Both the position numbers and the translations under genes were made by a program. From positions 1 to 7,881 of the forward strand of contig CAJBXY010000078.1 of NCBI GenBank assembly GCA_903959665.1: 7,881 nt of DNA. Direction: 5' to 3'. Below the pieces are notes generated by a model. The model did no database searches. It was not told where the DNA came from and was given only the letters and a program-made list of their open reading frames with translations. The number at the start of each line of letters is the position of its first letter. The first letter of the stretch is position 1. Positions 1 through 5,014 of this stretch are shown here, piece after piece. The DNA is from an uncultured Solirubrobacterales bacterium. GTDB lineage: Bacteria; Actinomycetota; Thermoleophilia; Solirubrobacterales; Solirubrobacteraceae.

Positions 1-3
1 GAG

Positions 4-76
4 TGGGCGATACTGGGCTCGAACCAGTGACCTCCGCCTTGTCGAGGCGGCGCTCTCCCAGCTGAGCTAATCGCCC
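4..76 (-). tRNA. tRNA-Val (anticodon GAC)
   Basis: Read on the minus strand, this 73-nt stretch folds into a full cloverleaf. The acceptor stem is GGGCGAT pairing with ATCGCCC, the anticodon stem is CCGCC/GGCGG, and the seven-base loop TCGACAA places GAC in the anticodon position, which reads GUC valine codons. The T arm has a five-pair stem (ACTGG/CCAGT) around TTCGAGC, and the discriminator base is A. The 3' CCA is not encoded (CTC follows), so the CCA-adding enzyme must supply it. The gene diverges from tRNA-Cys, with 84 bp between them. Confidence 0.97.
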
Positions 77-92
77 TGGGAAGAAGCGAAAG

Positions 93-98
93 AGTATC
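93..98 (-). promoter_or_regulatory. Possible -10 element for tRNA-Val
   Basis: On the minus strand GATACT, preceded by T, lies 16 nt upstream of the tRNA-Val 5' end and resembles a TANNNT-type -10 box. No good -35 match is visible at 16-18 bp spacing (AATGTC is the nearest), so this is a weak call from position and sequence only. Confidence 0.35.
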
Positions 99-101
99 AG
101 C

Positions 102-130
102 GCGGCGCGGGCAGGGACATTCCGCGCCGC
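102..130. repeat. GC-rich inverted repeat between divergent tRNA genes
   Basis: A perfect 9-bp inverted repeat, GCGGCGCGG at 102-110 and CCGCGCCGC at 122-130, has an 11-nt loop. Its right arm overlaps a second possible hairpin (124-131 with 135-143, one bulged base), so the two folds exclude each other. It lies between tRNA-Val and tRNA-Cys, in the region expected to hold both promoters. It could be an operator, a leader structure or a chance product of high GC content. Confidence 0.5.
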
Positions 131-149
131 CCTTGGCGGGCGCTACGCT
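120..149 (+). promoter_or_regulatory. Possible tRNA-Cys promoter
   Basis: TTCCGC (120-125) and TACGCT (144-149) are 18 bp apart, and the second ends 11 nt before the tRNA-Cys 5' end. The same geometry (TTCC.., 18-bp spacer, TA-box, 11 nt) occurs before tRNA-Gly, which gives mild support. Neither hexamer is close to the textbook consensus. Confidence 0.35.
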
Positions 150-160
150 TCGAACCGATT

Positions 161-231
161 GGCGACGTGGCGGAGTGGCTACGCAGCGGCCTGCAAAGCC
201 GCGTACACCGGTTCGATTCCGGTCGTCGCCT
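161..231 (+). tRNA. tRNA-Cys (anticodon GCA)
   Basis: This 71-nt cloverleaf has acceptor stem GGCGACG/CGTCGCC, anticodon stem GCGGC/GCCGC and loop CTGCAAA, giving anticodon GCA for UGC/UGU codons. The T arm is ACCGG/CCGGT around TTCGATT. The discriminator is U, as is usual for tRNA-Cys. CCA is not encoded (TCA follows). Its presence rules out the longer reading of the downstream protein gene, which would otherwise run through the tRNA from an ATG at 133. Confidence 0.97.
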
Positions 232-270
232 TCAGCGCAACCGATTGCCCGCTCCGTTAGCCTCAGTGTC

Positions 271-702
271 ATGAACGCGAAGAAAGCACTGCCGATCTTG
301 CTCGCCGCCGCGGTAGTACTGGTGGTTGGCTTCCTGCTGCTGAAGCCGAAGGATGACGCGACGACGGCGACGACGGCGACGTCAGTGCCGTCGTCGGCGC
401 CGACCGCAACAACGGCGCCCGCCACGACAACCGAGTTGAAGAACCCTGAGACGATCGTAATCAAGAACGGCGAGCCGGTCGGCGGCATCGCAAAGCTCAG
501 CTACAAGCAGGGTTCCACCGTCCGCTTGACGGTGACCACCGATGGCGCCGAGACCGAAGTCCACGTGCATGGCTATGACATTGAGGAGACCGCCGCCCCA
601 GGCGCGCCAGCGAAATTCGTCTTCAAGGCGAAGAACACGGGGCGCTTCGAGGTAGAGGCCCACCCCGCCACACAGATCGCCCGGCTCGACGTCGTTCCCT
701 AG
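271..702 (+). CDS. Membrane-anchored cupredoxin-like protein
   Basis: This encodes 143 residues. The start is set at the ATG at 271 because the upstream in-frame ATG at 133 would put the tRNA-Cys gene inside the coding region. Residues 6-25 form one hydrophobic segment after Lys4-Lys5, which is a signal anchor or lipid-free membrane anchor with the bulk outside. Residues 29-55 are a Thr/Ala/Pro-rich linker. Residues 58-143 look like the small beta-sandwich of the cupredoxin superfamily, with HVHGYD at 98-103 and FEVEAHPATQIARLDV near the end. That C-terminal motif aligns with the copper loop of blue copper proteins and keeps His131, but there is no Cys anywhere in the protein, so a type-1 copper centre is not possible. 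Related domains occur in periplasmic iron or copper proteins such as EfeO, so metal handling at the cell surface is a guess. No Shine-Dalgarno is visible. A TAGCCT at 258-263, ending 7 nt before the ATG, would suit a leaderless transcript. Confidence 0.85.
   Translation: MNAKKALPILLAAAVVLVVGFLLLKPKDDATTATTATSVPSSAPTATTAPATTTELKNPETIVIKNGEPVGGIAKLSYKQGSTVRLTVTTDGAETEVHVHGYDIEETAAPGAPAKFVFKAKNTGRFEVEAHPATQIARLDVVP
361..381 (+). repeat. Short 9-bp tandem repeat in linker
   Basis: The unit ACGACGGCG is repeated twice and followed by a partial third copy. It encodes a Thr-Thr-Ala run in the disordered linker of the cupredoxin-like protein. It is a low-complexity slippage-prone tract whose 9-bp unit keeps the frame. 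Confidence 0.7.
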
Positions 703-724
703 CCGCGCCGTCGCGCTCTATACT
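695..724 (+). promoter_or_regulatory. Probable tRNA-Gly promoter
   Basis: TATACT at 719-724 is a good -10 box placed 11 nt before tRNA-Gly. TTCCCT at 695-700, spaced 18 bp upstream and overlapping the end of the cupredoxin-like gene, is a weak -35. It would let the tRNA be transcribed independently of the protein gene. Confidence 0.5.
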
Positions 725-735
725 CCGCCGTCACT

Positions 736-809
736 GCGGCTGTAGCTCAGTTGGCTAGAGCGTCTGCTTGCCATGCAGAAGGTCGAGGGTTCGAGTCCCT
801 TCAGCCGCT
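736..809 (+). tRNA. tRNA-Gly (anticodon GCC)
   Basis: This 74-nt cloverleaf has acceptor stem GCGGCTG/CAGCCGC, anticodon stem TCTGC/GCAGA and loop TTGCCAT, giving anticodon GCC for GGC/GGU codons. The T arm has a GAGGG/CCCTT stem (one G-U pair) around TTCGAGT, and the discriminator is U. CCA is not encoded. It follows the cupredoxin-like gene by 33 bp with its own likely promoter and faces the ZIP gene end to end. Confidence 0.97.
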
Positions 810-858
810 TACGTTTTCGGGCTTTTGAGTCCCCATCGAACGCTCCGTCTGCCGTTTG

Positions 859-884
859 CCTGCCCACTGCCGGATTCGGGCAGG
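859..884. terminator. Weak hairpin between tRNA-Gly and ZIP gene
   Basis: A 7-bp perfect stem, CCTGCCC (859-865) with GGGCAGG (878-884), has a 12-nt loop. It sits between the converging ends of tRNA-Gly and the ZIP transporter gene, just downstream of the latter's stop. There is no clear T tract on either side, so it would be an atypical bidirectional terminator at best. Confidence 0.3.
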
Positions 885-888
885 TGCT

Positions 889-1701
889 TCAGCCGCCGGA
901 AAGCCAGGTAATCGCTGCCGAGAAGACGAACCCGGATGCTGCGACCACTCCGGCCCAGCGCTGGATTCCCCGGATCGCGATCGGCACCATTTCATTGACG
1001 ACGACGACCAGCAGAGCACCAGCAGCGATCGACTGGATCAGGGCGATCAGCTCATCACTTTGGCCGTAGAGCAATCGGTAGCCAACAACGCCGGATATCG
1101 CGCCAATCAAGACGACGAAACCGAAGCGAATTATGATCTTCGAAATCGTAAAGCCGCCCGCCAGCAGCGCTGCCGCCACCCCGATCGCCTCTGGCAGCCC
1201 AGCGATAAAGATTGAGCCGACGAGCGCCGCCGAAACTCCGATTGATCCAAGGTGGAGGCTCAGCCCGACCGCGACCGATTCCGGAACCCCGTCTACCACC
1301 ATTCCGACGAACAGATTGCGCGCCTCAGTCGGGCTCGCAGCCGCAACCTCTCCATCTGACTCTTCCTCGACCGCCTCTTCAAGCGTGCTCTGGGGCTTTT
1401 CACTCGCGCCGCTGCGCTCCAAGAGCGCGATGATCAGAAAGTAGCCAACGCCGCCGATGCCGATCCCCAGGGCGGTTATGCCACCCCCGGCCTCGTCGTA
1501 TGCCACCGCGACCAGATCGGTACTGACCGCAGAGATCACGGCGCCGGCACCAAAAGCCATCAGCGACCCGACGACCGCGGCGCGGGTCAGTGAGTGAAAC
1601 CGCCATACGAGAAGCGCACCGACAATCAATGCCGCTTGGCCTACCGCCGCGAATGCTGCTGCCTCAAGCATTCGCGGAGAATACGAGATTGGCTGGGTCA
1701 C
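889..1701 (-). CDS. Divergent ZIP-family metal transporter
   Basis: This encodes 270 residues from a GTG start, with about eight hydrophobic segments (roughly 13-33, 41-62, 72-93, 129-150, 152-175, 178-208, 218-240, 248-268). That layout fits ZIP (ZupT/GufA-like) divalent-metal transporters of the cytoplasmic membrane. The TM4 signature, HNxPEG in ZupT, reads DGVPES at 137-142. The TM5 copy reads AGLPEA at 167-172. The PE cores are kept, but the first-shell histidines are Asp137 and Ala167. The loop between TM3 and TM4 (about 98-126) is acidic (EEAVEEESDGE) rather than histidine-rich. Asp137, Glu141, Glu171 and Glu237 could still bind a metal. The fold assignment is fairly firm. The substrate is unknown, and zinc should not be assumed. 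It starts 24 bp after the stop of the 232-residue unknown gene and may be co-transcribed with it. An alternative start at Met11 would shorten the N-terminus slightly. Confidence 0.85.
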   Translation of the reverse strand: MTQPISYSPRMLEAAAFAAVGQAALIVGALLVWRFHSLTRAAVVGSLMAFGAGAVISAVSTDLVAVAYDEAGGGITALGIGIGGVGYFLIIALLERSGASEKPQSTLEEAVEEESDGEVAAASPTEARNLFVGMVVDGVPESVAVGLSLHLGSIGVSAALVGSIFIAGLPEAIGVAAALLAGGFTISKIIIRFGFVVLIGAISGVVGYRLLYGQSDELIALIQSIAAGALLVVVVNEMVPIAIRGIQRWAGVVAASGFVFSAAITWLSGG

Positions 1702-1702
1702 G

Positions 1703-1718
1703 CGCCAGCCCGCTGGCG
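1703..1718 (-). other. Hairpin directly before the ZIP start codon
   Basis: On the minus strand CGCCAG and CTGGCG form a 6-bp stem with a 4-nt loop. It ends one base before the GTG of the ZIP gene and occupies the place where a ribosome-binding site would lie. No Shine-Dalgarno is visible in the 24-bp gap. It could reduce translation of the ZIP gene, or be chance. Confidence 0.4.
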
Positions 1719-1725
1719 GAACGGC

Positions 1726-2424
1726 TCAGGCGGGCGGGCCGAGCGCGTCGCGGTAGGTGCGAAAGAAGTTGAGCGCGATGGAGTGAGGATCCTCCGCGCT
1801 CAGCAGTTCGGCCCAGCCAAGCTCGGCGCCGGTGAATCCAACGGCTGTCCAATTTGTTGGATCGCTCGGTGGAACCCACGGCGCGACGTAGAAGTATGGC
1901 TCCGCGTGGTCGGCGTCCCCCGGAGAGAGTCCGTACGTCGCCCGCTCACCGTTCTGCTCGTTGCCATGTTCGATCGCAATGTCGAAGTGCTCGGGCCAGA
2001 GCTGGTTCTCGGTTGCTTCCGCGGGCGGTAGCGCCTCGGCGAAGAACGCGCGCAGCACGCTGTCGCCTAGCTGATACGCGGCCGCCAGAACTACGGCGGA
2101 CGCCGAGTCGAGCTCCAAACTCGCTTCGGCAAGGCCAGCGTCTGGGAGCCCGACGCCAGCGGCGCTCTCTTTGAGGCTCGTTAGCGGCGCTCGCTTCTCC
2201 TCGCCATCGCCACCCTCGACGACGAGTTCGAGGCCGTCTACGCGAACGCACCCGCCGCCAGGTAGTCGAGGGGTCGCGAAACCGCCGACCGCGGCAACGA
2301 GTGAGAACTGATCGCCTGTAGCTGCGGCGCGAGCCGGAGCGACAATCTGCTCGGCGACGGCGTGAAGGGCGCCGCGGGTGGCAACGAACGTCGCTGGGAT
2401 CTCTGCCAGTCCGGAGTCAGCCAT
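1726..2424 (-). CDS. Conserved actinobacterial protein of unknown function
   Basis: This encodes 232 residues from ATG. I recognise the pattern of an uncharacterised actinobacterial family but no named domain or function. Visible landmarks are an N-terminal ATRGALHAVAEQIVAPAR (15-32), a Gly-rich beta segment (47-72), an LWPEHFDIA motif (142-150), a YGLSPGDADHAEPYFYVAPW block (164-183) and a Trp-rich tail ending in an Asn-Phe-Phe-Arg helix. There is no signal peptide or membrane segment, so it is probably cytoplasmic. The conserved His146, Asp148, Asp170, Asp172, His173 and Glu175 could be metal or catalytic residues, which is speculation. It lies 28 bp downstream of the PAS gene and 24 bp upstream of the ZIP gene on the same strand. 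Codon use matches the surrounding GC-rich genes. No function is assigned. Confidence 0.85.
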   Translation of the reverse strand: MADSGLAEIPATFVATRGALHAVAEQIVAPARAAATGDQFSLVAAVGGFATPRLPGGGCVRVDGLELVVEGGDGEEKRAPLTSLKESAAGVGLPDAGLAEASLELDSASAVVLAAAYQLGDSVLRAFFAEALPPAEATENQLWPEHFDIAIEHGNEQNGERATYGLSPGDADHAEPYFYVAPWVPPSDPTNWTAVGFTGAELGWAELLSAEDPHSIALNFFRTYRDALGPPA

Positions 2425-2452
2425 CGACGATGAACACTAGCGGCGGCCGGGG

Positions 2453-2824
2453 CTATGCGGAGATAACCCGCTGGATCGCGACGTAACTTTCGACCTTGGC
2501 CGAGGCTCCACGACCACTCTTCACCGGCAGCACGCGCCAGTGCATGATGAAAGGACTACCGTCGGCGCGATAGTTGATCGTGCGGCCCTCGAAGGTCTTG
2601 CCTGCCTTCAGGTCCTTGACGAGTTGCCGGATCGTGGCAGGGTCGGTAGCTGCGCCTTGAAGGAATTTCGGATCTTTACCGAGAACGTCCTTGGCCTTGT
2701 AGCCGGTCAGCTTTTCGAATGCCTTATTCACATAGATGATCTCGTTCTTACGACCAGCGCTTGTGATCATCACCGAGTCGAAGCTCGCATCTGCGATGGC
2801 CTTGAGGCCACTTTTCATCTCCAT
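2453..2824 (-). CDS. Stand-alone PAS/LOV-like sensor protein, cysteine lost
   Basis: This encodes 123 residues that are essentially one PAS domain of the LOV type. YVNKAFEKLTGY (31-42), the loop GKDPKFLQG (49-57), TINYRADGSPF (82-92) and AIQRVIS (116-122) follow the LOV pattern in order. In photoactive LOV domains the loop reads GRNCRFLQG and its Cys forms the light-driven flavin adduct. Here Pro52 replaces it. One flavin-contacting Asn (N84) and the Gln near the end (Q118) are kept, while the second Asn position is Met94. It may bind flavin or another ligand without the usual photocycle, or act as a dimerising PAS module. There is no output domain, so a partner is expected. It has 14 Lys to 7 Arg, unlike the Arg-rich neighbours, which hints at a different origin. 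The ATG start is supported by a ribosome-binding site. Confidence 0.88.
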   Translation of the reverse strand: MEMKSGLKAIADASFDSVMITSAGRKNEIIYVNKAFEKLTGYKAKDVLGKDPKFLQGAATDPATIRQLVKDLKAGKTFEGRTINYRADGSPFIMHWRVLPVKSGRGASAKVESYVAIQRVISA

Positions 2825-2828
2825 TGTT

Positions 2829-2835
2829 TCCCTTT
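2829..2835 (-). promoter_or_regulatory. Ribosome-binding site of the PAS gene
   Basis: AAAGGGA ends 4 nt before the ATG at 2824. It is the only clear Shine-Dalgarno site I find in this window, and it fixes the start of the PAS gene at the first Met rather than Met3. Confidence 0.7.
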
Positions 2836-2954
2836 CGTTGTATCTCGTCTGACAGTCTCAAAGCAGATACGGAGCCCGCGCAGCAAAACGGCCACTCGGC
2901 ACGCAATCGGTCTCGATCAACATCCTGTGCCCGCAGCAGCAAATAGCGAGCGAA

Positions 2955-2981
2955 GATCTACCCGAGCCCTTGGGTCAGATC
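2955..2981 (-). terminator. Possible terminator after the CHAP-PKD gene
   Basis: On the minus strand GATCTGACCC and GGGTAGATC pair over 9 bp with one bulged G and an 8-nt loop. The hairpin starts 27 nt after the stop of the CHAP-PKD gene. The sequence after it (TTCGCTCGCTATTT) has only scattered Ts, so this is not a classic intrinsic terminator, but its position fits. Confidence 0.4.
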
Positions 2982-3007
2982 GGCACCTAGTTTCTCTGCG
3001 CCCAGGA

Positions 3008-3829
3008 TCAGTCGGCGATTGCGACGCCAGGGCGGTTGATCACGGTGAGGCTGATTGTCGCCTTTGCCGAAACGCTATTGACGTCGGTCAGCTGAACCGT
3101 CAGCGGGAAGACGCCGTTTTCGGGGAACGCCAACGTGACCTGGCCGACCGTTGTCGTGTGGTCCCAGCGCCCGTCGCCGTTGAGATCCCAGCGGTAGCGT
3201 TTGATCGCGCGCTTGGCTGTCGAAGCGTTCTTGACCGTCAACGTAACCGGCTCGGTGCGGTAAACGGTGTCGGCCGGTGACGTCAGCACCGGGACGGGCG
3301 GGTTGAGCGCAGCGACGCGGATGAAGCCGCTGGCGCTTTTGACTAGTCGCAGGCGACGCAGCAGGGCGTCACCGGTGTTGCCTTCGATCGTTGTGACGAG
3401 GCCGTTCGGCTGAATACTCTCGACGATCCCGATGTGCTGGGGGAAGGCGATCAGGTCACCGGGCTGGGGCACTGTTCGCCAGATCCCTGTCTTGCGGCCC
3501 CAGTCGCGCAGCCGCGGAACCCAGCCGTCGCCGAGCCCGTCCCAACCGATTGGAACACCTGCCTGCTTCGTTACCCAAGAGGTGAAGTAAGCGCACCACG
3601 GCGCCGGGTAGTAGCGCAGCGGCGCCTGCGTAGCGAGACCGTACATCTTGATCCGCGCGCCCTTGTTCGAACCCTTGGGGATCTCACGCACGCCGAGCGC
3701 GAGCTCCTGCTGCGCGATCGCGACAATCCGCTCTGCAGTTGTCTGGCTGCTCTGCTGAGCCTGAGCGGGCGCAGCGACCAGCACGGAACAGATAGCAATC
3801 GCGGCGAGTGCTGTTAGAAAACGGGCCAC
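3008..3829 (-). CDS. Secreted CHAP-domain cell-wall hydrolase with PKD domain
   Basis: This encodes 273 residues from GTG. Residues 1-24 are a typical Sec signal peptide, with Arg3, a hydrophobic core and AQA before the likely cleavage after Ala24. Residues 30-175 form a CHAP (NlpC/P60-like cysteine peptidase) domain. The nucleophile is Cys79 in APWCAYFTSWV, the base is His132 in QHIGIVESI, and the third residue is Glu149 or Asn151 in IEGNTG. PGDLIAF (123-129) is also typical. Residues about 178-266 form an Ig-like PKD domain. It contains WDLNGDGRWD, a DxNxDGxxD calcium-loop-like motif (Asp215, Asn217, Asp219, Asp223). The family cleaves peptidoglycan peptides or amide bonds, so a role in wall remodelling outside the membrane is likely. 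The PKD domain may help surface binding. It follows pepQ on the same strand after 78 bp and has its own candidate promoter. Confidence 0.9.
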   Translation of the reverse strand: MARFLTALAAIAICSVLVAAPAQAQQSSQTTAERIVAIAQQELALGVREIPKGSNKGARIKMYGLATQAPLRYYPAPWCAYFTSWVTKQAGVPIGWDGLGDGWVPRLRDWGRKTGIWRTVPQPGDLIAFPQHIGIVESIQPNGLVTTIEGNTGDALLRRLRLVKSASGFIRVAALNPPVPVLTSPADTVYRTEPVTLTVKNASTAKRAIKRYRWDLNGDGRWDHTTTVGQVTLAFPENGVFPLTVQLTDVNSVSAKATISLTVINRPGVAIAD

Positions 3830-3838
3830 AGCGAGCGG

Positions 3839-3844
3839 ATTGTA
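3839..3844 (-). promoter_or_regulatory. Candidate -10 box for a leaderless CHAP-PKD transcript
   Basis: TACAAT on the minus strand ends 9 nt before the GTG start. Transcription about 6-7 nt downstream would begin almost at the start codon, giving a leaderless or near-leaderless mRNA. This would explain why no Shine-Dalgarno is visible there. No -35 match is obvious. Confidence 0.4.
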
Positions 3845-3907
3845 TTGCTTCCACCGAAGAGATGGCGCAGGTCGGCGACCAACGCGCGGCTGCTAGTCGC
3901 CCGCGGG

Positions 3908-5014
3908 TTAGGCGACTACTTGACGCGCCTTGGAGAGTCCGTTGAGCGTCTCACTGCCGCTGGGAGCAACCACCAACAGATCTTCGATTCGCACGCCGTA
4001 GTGCCCTGCGAGGTAGATTCCAGGCTCGACGGTGACGACCATCCCTGCTTCCAGCTCAGTGTCACCGTGGCGCGAAAGCCGCGGCGCCTCATGCACGTCT
4101 AGGCCAACCCCGTGGCCGAGCCCGTGGCCAAAGCAATCGGCAAAACCGGCGTCGTCGATGATCTGCCTTGCGACGGCGTCGACGTCGCGTCCGGTCGGGC
4201 CGGCGCGCACGGCTTCAACCGCAGCGATCTGAGCCTCGAGCACGACGTCGTAAATCAGCGACTGCTGATCGTCAACCTCGCCGGTGAAGTAGGTCCGCGT
4301 GCAGTCGGAGCAGTAGCCGTCGAGCTTCGCGCCCCAATCGATTGTGACCATCTGGCATCGCTCAACTTCGATCTCGCGCGGCTCAGCGTGCGGCAGCGCG
4401 CCACGCGGGCCCGACGCGACTATCGGTGGGAAGCTGAGCTCCTGCGCGCCGAGCCGCCGCATCGCCGACTCCAGCAGCAACGCCAACTCGACCTCGGTGC
4501 GCCCAACTAGGCCATGCTCGAGCAGCTCGAGCATGGCGGCGTCGGCAAGCTCAGCGGCGGCACGGATCTTCTCAACCTCATCAGCGCTCTTGATCAGCCT
4601 CAACGCTTCGACGCAGCCACTTAACGCCACCAGATCAGCAGCTCCACCGAGCGCCGTCTTCAAAGCCGCAAGCTGGGCGACCGTGATCTGCTTGTCGTCG
4701 TAGCCGACGCTGCCGTAGTTGTCTCCCCCGCCATCGGTTACCGGAAAGCCCTCTGCCAAGCCGGCGCCGAGCAGGTCGCTCTTGACGACCTCCACCTGCC
4801 AAATGCTGGGCGCCTGTTCCGCCGCCTGCTCGGTGTAGCGAAAGTCGGTTATCAGCACGGCCGGGTTGCGACCGGGGTCGGCCGGGCAGAGTGCGACCGC
4901 GTTACTGCCGGTAAAGCCGGTCAGCCAGCGAACGTTTAGCGGCGCCGAGACGAGCAGCCAGTCGACGCCCGCCGCCGCGACCCTCTCCGCCAGTCGCTCG
5001 ACTCTTTCGGCCAC
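3908..5014 (-). CDS. pepQ: M24-family Xaa-Pro aminopeptidase/dipeptidase
   Basis: This encodes 368 residues from GTG, the usual length for short bacterial Xaa-Pro peptidases. Residues 1-135 are the creatinase-like N-terminal domain (NVRWLTGFTGSNA at 27-39). Residues 140-368 are the pita-bread M24 metallopeptidase domain. The dinuclear metal ligands expected from the prolidase family are all present: Asp226 (IDWG), Asp237 (SDCTRT), His301 (GHGVG), Glu330 (VEPG) and Glu344 (RIED). His210 and His308 (DVHE) are also kept. It should hydrolyse peptide bonds next to proline in the cytoplasm. Whether it acts on dipeptides (PepQ) or longer N-termini (PepP) cannot be told from sequence alone, so the symbol follows the mycobacterial locus. 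The GTG shares one base with the aroQ stop (TAGTG), which points to coupled translation. It is the last gene of the aro run here. Confidence 0.93.
   Translation of the reverse strand: MAERVERLAERVAAAGVDWLLVSAPLNVRWLTGFTGSNAVALCPADPGRNPAVLITDFRYTEQAAEQAPSIWQVEVVKSDLLGAGLAEGFPVTDGGGDNYGSVGYDDKQITVAQLAALKTALGGAADLVALSGCVEALRLIKSADEVEKIRAAAELADAAMLELLEHGLVGRTEVELALLLESAMRRLGAQELSFPPIVASGPRGALPHAEPREIEVERCQMVTIDWGAKLDGYCSDCTRTYFTGEVDDQQSLIYDVVLEAQIAAVEAVRAGPTGRDVDAVARQIIDDAGFADCFGHGLGHGVGLDVHEAPRLSRHGDTELEAGMVVTVEPGIYLAGHYGVRIEDLLVVAPSGSETLNGLSKARQVVA

Noticed and set aside
133..270. N-terminal extension of the cupredoxin-like gene from an ATG at 133
   Set aside because: It runs straight through the tRNA-Cys gene (161-231) and gives an Arg-rich tail with no domain. 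The ATG at 271 begins a clean membrane anchor.
1..810. tRNA genes as integration sites for a mobile element
   Set aside because: No integrase, no direct repeat of a tRNA 3' end and no other mobile-element gene can be seen in the window.
2748..2942. Small minus-strand frame upstream of and overlapping the PAS start
   Set aside because: It is out of frame with the PAS gene, has no domain or ribosome-binding site, and would overlap the well-supported start.
2540..3280. Long plus-strand open frame of 246 codons
   Set aside because: It lies antisense to the PAS and CHAP-PKD genes and crosses their intergenic region. Its translation has no recognisable domain and looks like a frame shadow in GC-rich DNA.
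3874..3901. Hairpin after pepQ as a terminator
   Set aside because: The stem is only 6 bp with a 16-nt loop and no T tract, which is not convincing.
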